A stretch of DNA of 64,000 nt from Thiohalocapsa sp. ML1 (lineage in GTDB: Bacteria > Pseudomonadota > Gammaproteobacteria > Chromatiales > Chromatiaceae): the NCBI RefSeq assembly GCF_001469165.1, contig NZ_JABX01000026.1, forward strand, positions 1 through 64,000, read 5' to 3'. The translations under genes and the position numbers were made by a program. Numbering within the stretch: the first letter of the stretch is position 1; every line of letters begins with the position of its first letter. This document shows, one piece after another, positions 1 to 9,800 of the stretch. A model generated the notes under the pieces. The model was not told where the DNA came from. It saw only the letters and a list, made by a program, of their open reading frames with translations, and ran no database searches.

Positions 1-91
1 GGGGCATCGACGCCCCCGGCACGCGAAGCCGGCTGAAAGCCGGCGCTCCCAGTCGGCGCCGGACTGGGATCGCCGGCTTTCCAGCCGGCTC
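1..91. repeat. REPIN-like hairpin repeat, copy 1
   Basis: Positions 27-55 (AGCCGGCTGAAAGCCGGC followed by GCTCCCAGTC) pair imperfectly with 63-91 around a GC-rich loop, giving a stem of roughly 29 bp. The first 62 bases recur almost unchanged at 218-278. The GCCGGCTGAAAGCCGGC core resembles the REP-type palindromes scattered between genes in GC-rich gammaproteobacteria. No gene is visible here. Confidence 0.6.
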
Positions 92-217
92 GCCGCCAGC
101 GCGGCTCGATGCCGCGTCGGCGGTGTCTGAGCTGATCAGAGGGCACATGCGCAGTCGTCCGCCCAACGGCGCGGCATCGGCAATCGCCCCGGCTCCCGCG
201 CCGCAGATCGCGCGCCG

Positions 218-278
218 GGGGCATCGAGCCCCCGGCACGCGAAGCCGGCTGAAAGCCGGCGCTCCCAGTCGGCGCCGG
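218..278. repeat. REPIN-like repeat, copy 2
   Basis: This is a direct repeat of bases 1-62, with the same GAAGCCGGCTGAAAGCCGG core and the same CCCAGTCGGCGCCGG end. It lacks the second hairpin arm that follows copy 1. Related GGCCGGCTGAAGCCGGC cores lie at about 51858 and 53397. Confidence 0.55.
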
Positions 279-299
279 CGCGGTCTCGAGCCCGCTTGT

Positions 300-430
300 C
301 GGGCATACCTCAGTTTGAGAGTTTGCAGATGAATCAAGTGTACGACCACACCTGGGGGAAGGGCCGAGGGCCGCGGGCCGAGGGAGCCATCCTCGGCCCT
401 CGGCCCTACAGCCGCCGCGCTCCGTAGCAG
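300..430. repeat. Degenerate copy of the intergenic element with GGGCCGA heptads
   Basis: The stretch holds TTTGCAGATGA, then GGGCCGAGGG heptad repeats, a short spacer, and inverted CCTCGGCCCT heptads. This matches the hairpin centre of the CTAG-bounded element seen at 15111-15710, in the opposite orientation and decayed. Positions 430-587 beyond it hold no recognisable gene. Confidence 0.45.
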
Positions 431-587
431 CCCCCGCGCGCTGGTCGGAGTGATGATCAAGGCCCACGCTGCTGGGACAGGTTCATTGATCGCACACCGA
501 GAACGGCGTGAAGGAGCCTGCGGTTCGCTGGCACGTGCGGCACGCAGCAGCGGTTCGGTCGTCATCGGGGCGGCGCGGCTGCGTGGC

Positions 588-2513
588 TCAGCCCGTCTCG
601 CGCAGCCCCGGCTCTGCGCCGAGCCGCTTCAAATGAATCAGCAGCAGCGACACCGCCGCCGGCGTCACACCGGGGATGCGCCCGGCCTGGCCGATGGTGG
701 CGGGGCGCACCCGCAGGAGCTTCTCGCGCACCTCGGTGGAGAGCCCGCGCACGTTGGCGTAGTCGAGGTCCGTGGGCAGGGCGCGGGCGTCTTCGGCGCG
801 GCTGCGCTCCACCTCGTGCTGCTGGCGCGCCAGGTAGCCGGCGTACTTGGCCTGGATCTCGATCTGTTCGGCGACCTGTGCGTCGGCGGTGCCGGGGCCG
901 ATGCCGTCCGCGTGCATCAGGTCGGCGTAGTCCACGTGCGGGCGGGCGAGCAGCTCCAGCGCGCGGGCCTCGCGGCCGATGGCCTCGCCGGTGTGCAGGG
1001 CGACGGCATCGGCGGCGGCGGTGCCGGGGCGCACCCAGCAGTCGCGCAGCCGGGCCTGCTCGCGCTCGATGGCCTCGCGCTTGGCCTCGAAGCGTGCCCA
1101 GCGCGCGTCGCCGACCAGCCCGAGCCGGCGGCCGGTCTCGGTGAGGCGCAGATCCGCGTTGTCCTCGCGCAGCATGAGCCGGTACTCGGCGCGGCTCGTG
1201 AACATGCGGTACGGCTCGTTGGTGCCGCGGGTGATGAGATCGTCCACGAGCACGCCGAGATAGGCCTCGTCGCGGCGCGGCGACCAGGGCTCGCGCCCCT
1301 GCACCGCGAGCGCCGCGTTGGCGCCGGCCAGCAGGCCTTGCGCCGCGGCCTCCTCGTAGCCGGTGGTGCCGTTGATCTGGCCCGCAAAGTACAGCCCCGG
1401 CAGGCAGCGCGTCTCCAGCGTCGGCGCGAGGTCGCGCGGATCGAAGAAGTCGTACTCGATGGCATAGCCCGGGCGCGTGATGTGCGCGCGCTCAAAGCCC
1501 GGGATGGAGCGCACCAGATCGAGCTGCACGTCGTAGGGCAGGCTGGTGGAGATGCCGTTCGGGTAGATCTCGCCACCGTCGAGCCCCTCCGGCTCCACAA
1601 AGATCTGGTGCGAGGCCTTGTCCGCGAAGCGCACGATCTTGTCCTCGATGGACGGACAGTAGCGCGGCCCGATGCCTTCGATGACGCCGGTGTACATCGG
1701 CGAGCGCGACAGCCCGGCGCGGATGATGTCGTGCGTGCGCTCCGTGGTGCGGGCGATGTGACAGCTCACCTGGCGCGGGTGCTCGGCGGCGTCGCCGAGG
1801 TACGAGAACACCGGCACCGGCGTGTCGCCCGGCTGCTCCTCGAGCCGGCTGTAGTCGATGCTGCGGGCGTCGATGCGCGGCGGCGTGCCGGTCTTGAGCC
1901 GGTCCACCGCGAAGGGCAGCTCGCGTAGCCGCTCGGCCAGCGCAATGGACGGCGGGTCGCCGGCGCGCCCGCCGCGGTAGTTGGACAAGCCCACGTGGAT
2001 GCGCCCGCCGAGGAAGGTGCCGACGGTCAGCACGACGGCGCGTGCGCGGAATTCGAGCCCCATCTGCGTGCGCACGCCGGCGACGCGCTCGCCCTGTCCG
2101 GTGGGCTCCAGCACCAGATCGTCCACCGCCTGCTGGAACAGCGACAGGTTCGGCGCCATCTCCACCGCGCGGCGCACCGCGGCCTTGTACAGCACGCGGT
2201 CGGCTTGGGCGCGGGTGGCGCGCACGGCCGGCCCCTTGCGCTGGTTCAGGATGCGGAACTGGATGCCGGCGCGGTCCGCGGCGCGGGCCATGAGCCCGTC
2301 CAGCGCATCGATCTCCTTCACCAGGTGCCCCTTGCCGATGCCGCCGATGGCCGGGTTGCAGCTCATCTGGCCGATGGTCTCGATGTTGTGGGTGAGGAGC
2401 AGCGTGCGCGCGCCGATGCGCGCCGCGGCCAGCGCCGCCTCGGTGCCGGCGTGGCCGCCGCCGACGACGATGACGTCGTAATTGTGGACGCCGTGACTGT
2501 AATAGTCGGACAT
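588..2513 (-). CDS. mnmG: tRNA uridine-5-carboxymethylaminomethyl(34) synthesis enzyme MnmG (GidA)
   Basis: MnmG is the FAD-dependent partner of MnmE. Together they install the cmnm5 group on wobble uridine 34 of several tRNAs in the cytoplasm. The 641-residue product fits the family length of about 630. The dinucleotide-binding motif VVGGGHAG lies at residues 16-23 and the family signature [11 protein letters not shown] at 52-62. The C-terminal MnmE/tRNA-binding region ([28 protein letters not shown]) is intact. I chose the ATG at 2513. A TTG three codons upstream (2522) is an alternative, and neither has a strong Shine-Dalgarno. The gene is transcribed away from the moxR operon. It often heads a gid/par cluster, but here the downstream side is only repeats. 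Confidence 0.95.
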   Translation of the reverse strand: MSDYYSHGVHNYDVIVVGGGHAGTEAALAAARIGARTLLLTHNIETIGQMSCNPAIGGIGKGHLVKEIDALDGLMARAADRAGIQFRILNQRKGPAVRATRAQADRVLYKAAVRRAVEMAPNLSLFQQAVDDLVLEPTGQGERVAGVRTQMGLEFRARAVVLTVGTFLGGRIHVGLSNYRGGRAGDPPSIALAERLRELPFAVDRLKTGTPPRIDARSIDYSRLEEQPGDTPVPVFSYLGDAAEHPRQVSCHIARTTERTHDIIRAGLSRSPMYTGVIEGIGPRYCPSIEDKIVRFADKASHQIFVEPEGLDGGEIYPNGISTSLPYDVQLDLVRSIPGFERAHITRPGYAIEYDFFDPRDLAPTLETRCLPGLYFAGQINGTTGYEEAAAQGLLAGANAALAVQGREPWSPRRDEAYLGVLVDDLITRGTNEPYRMFTSRAEYRLMLREDNADLRLTETGRRLGLVGDARWARFEAKREAIEREQARLRDCWVRPGTAAADAVALHTGEAIGREARALELLARPHVDYADLMHADGIGPGTADAQVAEQIEIQAKYAGYLARQQHEVERSRAEDARALPTDLDYANVRGLSTEVREKLLRVRPATIGQAGRIPGVTPAAVSLLLIHLKRLGAEPGLRETG

Positions 2514-2545
2514 GGTTCGCAATCCGGTTCGGGCAACGCCCTATA

Positions 2546-2583
2546 CTAGCGAATCGCGGCGGGGTTCAAGTCCCTGCCGCTAG
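2546..2583. other. tRNA-like minihelix / hairpin between mnmG and moxR
   Basis: CTAGCG (2546-2551) can pair with CGCTAG (2578-2583). Inside, CGGCGGGG (2557-2564) pairs over 8 bp with CCCTGCCG (2572-2579) around the 7-nt loop TTCAAGT. The inner part is a perfect tRNA T-arm shape (CGGGG / TTCAAGT / CCCTG) sitting next to an acceptor-like 6-bp stem. Only 8 nt stand in place of the D and anticodon arms, and there is no CCA end. On the minus strand the same bases overlap a possible mnmG promoter (TTGAAC followed by TAGTAT or TATAGG), so it may be a 5' leader structure or a tRNA remnant. Confidence 0.4.
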
Positions 2584-2647
2584 GGAAGTTTCAAATAACC
2601 GGACCCCGCCGCGGGCGGCGGCGCCGAACGCACAGCCGGCCAAGGTC

Positions 2648-3592
2648 ATGCTTCAAAGCCTGCGACGAGAACAAGCCGAGCTGCCGCTCGCGGCGGTGCT
2701 CGATGCCGCCGACGCGGTGATCCTCGGCAAGCGCGATGAGCTCAAGCTCGCGCTCGCGTGCCTGTTGGCCCGCGGCCACCTGCTCATCGAGGACGTGCCC
2801 GGCGTCGGCAAGACGACGCTCGCGCACCTGCTGGCGCGGCTGCTCGGGCTCCAGCACTCGCGCATCCAGTTCACCAGCGACATGCTGCCCTCCGACGTCA
2901 TCGGCGTCTCGGTGTACGACCGCGTGAACGAGCAGTTCCGCTTCCACCGCGGGCCGATCTTCGCGCAGGTGGTGCTCGCCGACGAGATCAACCGCGCGAC
3001 GCCGAAGGCCCAGAGCGCGCTACTGGAGGCCATGGAGGAACGCCAGGTCACGGCGGAGGGCGAGACCCGGCCGCTGCCGGAGCCCTTCTTCGTCATCGCG
3101 ACGCAGAACCCGTTCTACCAGATCGGCACCTTCCCGCTGCCGGAGTCGCAGCTCGACCGGTTTCTGATGCGCCTCACGCTCGGCTATCCGGCGGCGGATC
3201 AGGAAAAGGCGCTGCTGGCGGGCCGCGACCGGCGCGAATGGGTCGCGGAGCTGGGGCCAGTGACCAACCCGGAGGGGCTGGTGATTGCGCAGCGCGCGGC
3301 GGCGGCGGTGCATGCGTCCGCCGCCGTCATCGACTATTGCCACGCGATCCTGCACTTCACGCGCGCGAGCGAGCGTTTCGTGCACGGCCTCTCGCCGCGG
3401 GCGGGGCTCGGGCTGCTGCGCGCGGCGCGGGCCTGGGCGCTGCTCGACGGGCGCGACTTCGTGCTGCCCGAGGATATCCAGCGCGTGCTGCCCGCGGTGG
3501 TGCCGCACCGGCTCGTGTCCGGCGAGGATGACTCGGCGGGCGGCCACGCGGCCATCGCCGAGCTGATTCTCGACGCCGTGCCGGTCACCTGA
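2648..3592 (+). CDS. MoxR-family AAA+ ATPase
   Basis: MoxR ATPases act as chaperone-like AAA+ proteins that help assemble or activate partner enzymes. They are usually encoded beside DUF58 and transglutaminase genes, as here. The 314-residue product has Walker A GVGKTT at 52-57, Walker B VVLADE at 108-113 followed by INRATPKAQSALLEAMEE, and sensor-1 ATQNP at 151-155. The C-terminal lid domain follows. It is the first gene of a three-gene plus-strand operon. The substrate cannot be told from the sequence. Confidence 0.9.
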   Translation: MLQSLRREQAELPLAAVLDAADAVILGKRDELKLALACLLARGHLLIEDVPGVGKTTLAHLLARLLGLQHSRIQFTSDMLPSDVIGVSVYDRVNEQFRFHRGPIFAQVVLADEINRATPKAQSALLEAMEERQVTAEGETRPLPEPFFVIATQNPFYQIGTFPLPESQLDRFLMRLTLGYPAADQEKALLAGRDRREWVAELGPVTNPEGLVIAQRAAAAVHASAAVIDYCHAILHFTRASERFVHGLSPRAGLGLLRAARAWALLDGRDFVLPEDIQRVLPAVVPHRLVSGEDDSAGGHAAIAELILDAVPVT

Positions 3593-3664
3593 GCCGCGCC
3601 GCAGCGGCCTGGCGACGACACCGAAGCCCCCGCCGTGCCTGCTCGCGACACCGCCGTTACTCAC

Positions 3665-4690
3665 ATGCCTCGGGGCTCGCAGCTCGCGCAGGGGCTACGC
3701 CTGCGCCTGCGCCGGCTCCGCCAACGGCTCACCGGCTGGCGCCCGCATGCCGTGCCGCGCAGCGCCGAGGCGGCCACCCACCACCGGCGCATCTACATCC
3801 TGCCCACCAAGGCCGGGCTCGGTTATGGGCTGGTGCTGCTCGCGACGCTGCTCGGCGCGCTCAACTATCAGAACAACCTGGGCCTGCTCCTGACCTTTCT
3901 GATGATCTCCACCGCGCTGGTCAGCATGCATCACTGCTGGTTCCAGCTCCTTGGGCTCAGCGTGCGGGCGCGCGAGGGCCTGCCGGTGTTCGCCGGCGAG
4001 CGCGCGCGCTTTCCGCTCAGCGTGCGCGACAGCGCCGGCAAGGCGCGCCCGCAGCTCGCCGTGGTCGGCGCCGCGCCCTTTGCGCTCGCTGCCGACGGCG
4101 AGGTGCACCTGGAGCTGACCCGCCCGACGCGCCGCCGCGGCCCGCTCGCGCTGGACCGCGTGATCCTGGAGACGCGCTACCCCTTCGGCCTGTTCCGCGC
4201 CTGGACCGAGCTCCGCCCCTTTGCCGAGGTGCTGGTGTACCCCAAACCCGCCGCCCGCGCACCGCAGCCGCCGATGCTCGCGCGCTTCGACCAGCAGGGC
4301 CGCGGGGATCTCGGCGTCGGCGCCGAGGACTACGTCGGACCCCGCGCCTATCGGCCGGGCGACTCGCCGAAGCAGCTCGACTGGAAGGCCTACGCCCGCG
4401 AGCGGGGCCTGGTGGTGAAGCAGTTCGGCGGCGATCAGTCCGCGCGGGTCTGGGTCGACTGGGAGGCCGTGCCGAGCCCCGACGTAGAGCATCGGCTGTC
4501 GCTGCTGGCACGCCAAGTGCTCGATGCCGACGCGCTGAACTACAGCTATGGGCTGCGGCTGCCTGGCGTCAGCATCGAGCATGAGCGCGGCGGGCGGCAC
4601 AAGCACCGCTGTCTCGCCGCACTGGCGCGCTTCGACGCCGGCGCGCCCGGCGCCGAGCCCGGCGCCGAGCCCGGTTCGGCGCAGGCCTGA
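3665..4690 (+). CDS. DUF58 domain membrane protein
   Basis: This is the usual partner of MoxR ATPases, and its function is not established. After a basic N-terminus come two close hydrophobic segments (YGLVLLATLLGAL and LLLTFLMISTALV), followed by a soluble domain. The DUF58 signature is clear: YVGPRAYRPGDSPKQLDWKA, then RGLVVKQFGG. The C-terminus ends in a short Pro/Gly/Ala-rich tail. A GTG at 3635 would add ten residues. Neither start has a clear ribosome binding site, so I prefer the ATG. It lies between moxR and the transglutaminase gene with a 5-nt gap downstream, so the three are very probably co-transcribed. Confidence 0.85.
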   Translation: MPRGSQLAQGLRLRLRRLRQRLTGWRPHAVPRSAEAATHHRRIYILPTKAGLGYGLVLLATLLGALNYQNNLGLLLTFLMISTALVSMHHCWFQLLGLSVRAREGLPVFAGERARFPLSVRDSAGKARPQLAVVGAAPFALAADGEVHLELTRPTRRRGPLALDRVILETRYPFGLFRAWTELRPFAEVLVYPKPAARAPQPPMLARFDQQGRGDLGVGAEDYVGPRAYRPGDSPKQLDWKAYARERGLVVKQFGGDQSARVWVDWEAVPSPDVEHRLSLLARQVLDADALNYSYGLRLPGVSIEHERGGRHKHRCLAALARFDAGAPGAEPGAEPGSAQA

Positions 4691-4695
4691 CGCCC

Positions 4696-6747
4696 ATGGC
4701 CCGCGCCAAGCCCCTCCTGCCCGCCGACCCGCCGGACCAGCGCCAGCTCATTGCCGCGACGGCCCTGTTCGGGCTCAGCGCGCTGCCGCTGTTGTTCGAT
4801 CTGGATGCCCGCGTCAGCGCCTTCATCGTCGGCATGCTGGCGCTGCAGGGGCTCGGCATCCGCTTTCCGCGGCTGCGCCCGGGCATGCTGGTGCTCGGGC
4901 TGCTGACCCTCGTCGGCGGGCTCAACGTCATCGACGCCTACCGCGGCATCGCCGGGCAGGGGCCGGGCACCGCGCTGCTGCTGTCGATGGTGGCGCTCAA
5001 GCTCTTGGAGGTGAGAAACAAGCGCGACCTGCGCGTGCTGCTGCTGGTGCTCGGGTTCGTACTCGTCCTGCAGTTCCTGTTTGACGATTCGCCCTGGCGG
5101 CTCGCGGCCATGGTCGCGCTGCTGGTGGGTGCCTTCGCGCTGCTGCGGGACCTGACGCTGCCCGCGCACCCGCCGGCGCGCGCCGCACGCGCCCGCATCA
5201 GCCTGCGCAGCGCCGCGGTGATGAGCGCGCAGGCGCTGCCGCTCGCGCTGGTGCTGTTCGTGTTCTTCCCGCGGCTCGACGCGCCGCTGTGGGACCTCGG
5301 CATCGAGAACCCGCACGCCGTCACCGGCCTCAAGGACTGGCTGGAGCCCGGCTCCATCAAGGATCTCGTCGTCTCCGGCGAGGACGTGATGCGGGTGCGC
5401 TTCGACCGCGCGCCGGGCATGCCCGTGGAGCGCATGTACTGGCGCGGCCCCGTGCTCTGGCACGCCGAGGGCAACCGCTTCTCGCCGGCGCGGCCGGGGG
5501 ACTTCCCGGAGGCGGTCGTGGACGTCGAGCCCCTAGCGGACCCGCTCGACTACACGGCGCTCTTGGAGGCCACCGACCAGCACTGGATCACGGCCCTGGA
5601 CTGGCCGCTCGCGGCCCCGCCCGGCGCCGAGCTGACCGCCGACGGGCAGGTGCTTGCGGACCAGCCCATCGACGAGCGGCGCATGTTCCGACTGCGCTCG
5701 GCGACGGCCTACCGCGTCGGCGCCCTCAGCCTGGAGGAGGAGGCCGCGGCGCTGGCCCTGCCCGACACCGTCACGGCGCGCATGCGCGCGCTCGCGGCGA
5801 GCTGGACCGCCGATGATCCGCCGCCCGAGACGGTCGTCGAGCGGGCGCTCGCGCACTTCAACGAGCAGCCCTTTCGGTATTCGCTGCTCGCGCCGGACAT
5901 GGGCCCGCGGGCCATGGACGATTTTTTGTTCGACTCCCAAGTCGGCTTCTGCGAGCACTATGCCGCCGCCTTCACGCTGCTGATGCGCAGCGCCGGCATC
6001 CCGACCCGCATCGCGCTCGGCTACCTGGGCGGCGAGCTCAATCCCTACAGCGGCGACTACATCGTGCGCCAGTCGGAGGCCCACGCCTGGACCGAGGTCT
6101 GGCTCGGCGACAAGGGCTGGACGCGCGTGGACCCCACCGCGGCCGTCGCCGCCGAGCGCGTGGACCCCGACGGCGCCCTGGCCCGCCTCGGTGCCGGTGC
6201 ACCGGCGCGCTTCCGGCTCGACGACCGCTCCGTGCTCGGCCGCGCCGTCTACGACCTGCACCTGATGCTGGACGCGGCCAACGTCGCCTGGCGCCAATGG
6301 GTCATCGGCTTCTCGCACTTCAAGCAGCAGCAGATACTGCGCAACCTCGGCCTCGGCGCGCTGCGCGATCTGGGCCTGGTCGCGCTGATGGCGCTCGCCG
6401 GCGCTGGCATCATGCTCGCCTGGGGGCTCTGGCTCGGGCACCCGGCGGCGCCGGCGGACCCGGTGCGCGCCGCCTACGCGCACTTCCAGCGCAAGCTCCG
6501 CCGCAGCGACGCCCGGCTGGCCCGGCACCCGGAAGAAGGGCCGCTCGACCACCTCGCGCGCATCGAGCACCTGCGCCCGGACCTCGCTGCCACCGCCGCC
6601 CCCGTCGTGCAGGCCTACGTGCGCCTGCGCTACGCGCCCGCGAGCCCAACGGCGAGCGGCCTCGCCCTGCTGCGGGAGCGGGTGCGGGGGTTTCGGCCGG
6701 GGCGCAAGGGGGCGTGGCGCGGCGGGTCCACGCCGGAGCGCGGCTGA
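4696..6747 (+). CDS. TgpA-type membrane transglutaminase-like protein (DUF3488 plus transglutaminase core)
   Basis: The 683-residue protein has five or six N-terminal hydrophobic segments in the first ~190 residues, a periplasmic region holding a transglutaminase-like core, and one more membrane span near residue 560 with a cytoplasmic tail. The papain-like triad is visible: Cys419 in GFCEHYAAAF, His463 in EAHAWTEVW and Asp479 in RVDPTAAV. Family members such as TgpA of Pseudomonas aeruginosa sit in the same moxR-DUF58-tgpA order, and one is reported essential. The natural substrate is unknown. Start at ATG 4696, 5 nt after the DUF58 stop. Confidence 0.88.
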   Translation: MARAKPLLPADPPDQRQLIAATALFGLSALPLLFDLDARVSAFIVGMLALQGLGIRFPRLRPGMLVLGLLTLVGGLNVIDAYRGIAGQGPGTALLLSMVALKLLEVRNKRDLRVLLLVLGFVLVLQFLFDDSPWRLAAMVALLVGAFALLRDLTLPAHPPARAARARISLRSAAVMSAQALPLALVLFVFFPRLDAPLWDLGIENPHAVTGLKDWLEPGSIKDLVVSGEDVMRVRFDRAPGMPVERMYWRGPVLWHAEGNRFSPARPGDFPEAVVDVEPLADPLDYTALLEATDQHWITALDWPLAAPPGAELTADGQVLADQPIDERRMFRLRSATAYRVGALSLEEEAAALALPDTVTARMRALAASWTADDPPPETVVERALAHFNEQPFRYSLLAPDMGPRAMDDFLFDSQVGFCEHYAAAFTLLMRSAGIPTRIALGYLGGELNPYSGDYIVRQSEAHAWTEVWLGDKGWTRVDPTAAVAAERVDPDGALARLGAGAPARFRLDDRSVLGRAVYDLHLMLDAANVAWRQWVIGFSHFKQQQILRNLGLGALRDLGLVALMALAGAGIMLAWGLWLGHPAAPADPVRAAYAHFQRKLRRSDARLARHPEEGPLDHLARIEHLRPDLAATAAPVVQAYVRLRYAPASPTASGLALLRERVRGFRPGRKGAWRGGSTPERG

Positions 6748-6878
6748 GCCGAAGGGCGCGGTTCGGGCAACGCTCGACCCGGAGCCGGCAACCCCGACCC
6801 GGCCATGGCGTGCTCCGCCTCTGCATACGCAGACAATGATTCGTTGAACCGATGCGCGCAGGAGGCGCGTGTATACCT

Positions 6879-9800
6879 TCACGCGGCCGCACGCTCCCGC
6901 ACGACCGTCAAGATCTGCACGAGCTCCTTGGCGTCATCGAGTGAAAACATCCCGGTCACGCCTTGATCGCTGAAATCGGTGAATGGGCTCTCATAGAGCC
7001 GGGCCGGGTCCATCCGTCCCTTCTCGGTCAGGTAGTCGATCACCAGGTTCACGAATTCGATCTGGTTGGCGGTGAGCGTGCGCCCGTCCAGGAAGCCGCC
7101 GAGCGCTGCCTTGGCGGCTTCGCGGTCGAGTCCGACCAGGGAGCGGATAAAGAGCCCGAGCCCGCCCTCCTGCCGGATCTGCTCCCAGTCCTCGGCGCCG
7201 GCGATGCCTTCGGTCTGGAACATGCGCTCCAGCTCGGCGAGATCCTGCGCGGTCAGTTGCTCATTGCGCCGCAGCTTGCGGATGCTGATGTGGTCCTCGT
7301 GCTGCTTGAGAAACTGGCGCACCTTCATCAGAAAGCGTCCCTTGTCGGTACCGTACAGCGGCCTATCCAAGGCGACACCCATGGGCTCGCCGATCTCGTC
7401 TTCGAAGTCGCTGTAGACGATCTTGCGCTCCTCCGGCTGAATCAGCTTGACCAGATTGCGCAGGCGGCGGCGCAGGTGCTCCAGCATCGGCAGCGTGATG
7501 TCCTGCCAGTATTCCTCTGTCTGCACCTCGGCAATGAATTGCAGCTCCTTGGCCACCATCGGGATGTTGCCAAGCTCTTCGAGCTGGGCCGCGATGCCGA
7601 TGATCCGCGCTTGCAGGTTGGTGAAGGACGGCTCGGCCCGCAGCACGGCAAGCTGGGTCAGCAGCACCAGATAGTCGAACTGCTTTGCCGCGAGGTCGTC
7701 GTCCCGGAGTGCGCTCGGCAGCCCGGCGATGTGGTGGACCAGCTCGTCGCGGTCCTCGGCGCACAGACGCTCCCAGGCGCTCTTATCCTGGAACTTCTCG
7801 ACATAGCGCCGCTTGGGGCGCACGACGAAGTTGTCCATGCTCATGCCGGCGACTTCCTCATGCAGCCGACCGGCCACCGCGCCGCGTAGCGCCAGCAGCG
7901 CTTCGGTCGCTTCGCCGAAGTCCCCGTGCTCGGCTCGGTCCTCGATCTCGCCGATCAGCTCGACGCGGGTAATGAACAGCCTCTCGGTCAACGACGGCCC
8001 GAGCGCGCCGTCGGTGAGCTTCGGGTTCTGGTTGAAGAACTCGAAGTTCTGGCAGAAATCAAACACGAGAAAGTGGTCCTTATGCTTTCCCGGCCCGAAC
8101 AGGTCGGGCTTGAGGCGGGTGCCGCGGCCGAGCATCTGCCAGAACTTGGTTTTCGAGCGGACGATCTTGAAGAAGACCAGATTCACCACCTCGGGCACGT
8201 CGATGCCGGTGTCCAGCATATCCACGGAGATCGCGATGTGTGGGGGCTTGGCCTGGTCCGAGAAGTCGTCGATCAAAGACTGCGCATACTCCGTCTTGAA
8301 GTCGATCACCCGCGCGAACTGCCCCTTGAGATGCTTGTAGTTGACATCGAAGCGCTCGGCAATGAACACCGCGTGCGCATGGTTCTTCGCAAAGACGATG
8401 GTCTTGCCGAGCCGGTCGCCGTCCTGCACCGTCAAGCCGTGGGTCATCACGTGCTCCAGCACCTTGTCCACGGTGTCGGCGTTGAACAGCCACTTGTTCA
8501 GCGCGGACGCGTCGACCCGGTCCGGGATGTCGCCGTCCTCGGTCCACTCCAGCGCGTCCCACTGCTCTTTCTCCTCGTCCGACAACTCGTCGTAGCGGAT
8601 GCCCTCGCGCTGGAACTTGAGCGGCACCGCGACGGCCAGCGGCGGCACCAGCCAGCCGTCGGCGACGGCCTCGTCCAGGTCATACACGTCGGTCGGCACG
8701 CCGCGCTCCAGCTCGAACAGCCGGTAGGTGTCGCGGTCGATCTCGTCGCGGGGCGTGGCGGTGAGCCCGAGCAGATAGCTGTCGAAGTAGTCGAAGATCG
8801 CCCGGTACTTGCGATACACCGAGCGGTGCGCCTCGTCGATGACGATCAGATCGAAATGCCCGGTGCCGAAACGCCGCACGCCGTTCTTCATCTCGTCGAT
8901 CAGGCCCATCATGGTCGGATAGGTGCTGACATAGACCCGCCCTTCCGTGTCCTTGTCGGTGACCAGGTTCACCGGTGCGACGCTCGGCAGGTGGGTCTTG
9001 AAGGCACCGATGGCCTGGTTCACGAGGGCGATGCGATCGGCCAGGAACAGCGCGCGCTTCACCCAACCGGCGCGCATGAGCTGGTCGATGGCCGCAATGG
9101 TGGTGCGGGTCTTGCCGGAGCCGGTCGCCATGACCAGCAACGCCTTGCGCAGGTGGTCGGCCTCGAAGGCCTCGCCGATGCGCCGGATCGCGCGGACCTG
9201 GTAGGGCCGCCCGGCGATGGCGCTGTCGATGGCGACCGCAGCGAGCGCCTTCTGCGAACCGCGGCGCTGGTGCAGCAGCTCCAGCTCGTCCTGCTTGAGA
9301 AAGCCCTGCACGGCCCGCGGCGGATGCGCGGTATCGTCCCACAGCCAGTGCTCATAGCCGTTGGTGAAGAAGATCACCGGGCGGCGGCCGAACATCGCCT
9401 CCAGGCAATCGGCATAGAGCTTGGCCTGCTGCTGACCGACGCGCGCATCGCGCCGGGTGCGCTTGGCCTCGATCAGCGCGAGCGGCCTGCCGTCATCGCC
9501 CCAGAGCACGTAATCGACAAAGCCCTCGCCGCTGTCGCTGGGCATACCGGTGACCGGAAACTCCCGATCGCGGGCCTGATCCAGCGGCCAGCCCGCCTCG
9601 TGCAGCAGCAGATCAATGAAGGCGTCGCGGGTCTCGGCCTCGTTGTAGTCGTGGTCGTCCGGGACGCTCTGATTCGCCTGCTTGGTGGCGGCGATCTCGG
9701 CCTGGAGCTGTTTGATCTTGGCTTCGAGCGCGTCGCGCTGCGCCTGCGTCTGAATACGCGCGGCCTCGGCCTGCTCCAGCGCTTTGGCCTGCTGCGCGTG

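Noticed and set aside
450-1928. Long open frame on the plus strand opposite mnmG
   Set aside because: It is antisense to a certain gene, with the His/Arg/Ala/Gly-rich composition typical of a shadow frame in GC-rich DNA.
2546-2583. Considered as an intact tRNA gene
   Set aside because: Only T-arm and acceptor-like stems exist. D-arm, anticodon arm and CCA end are missing.
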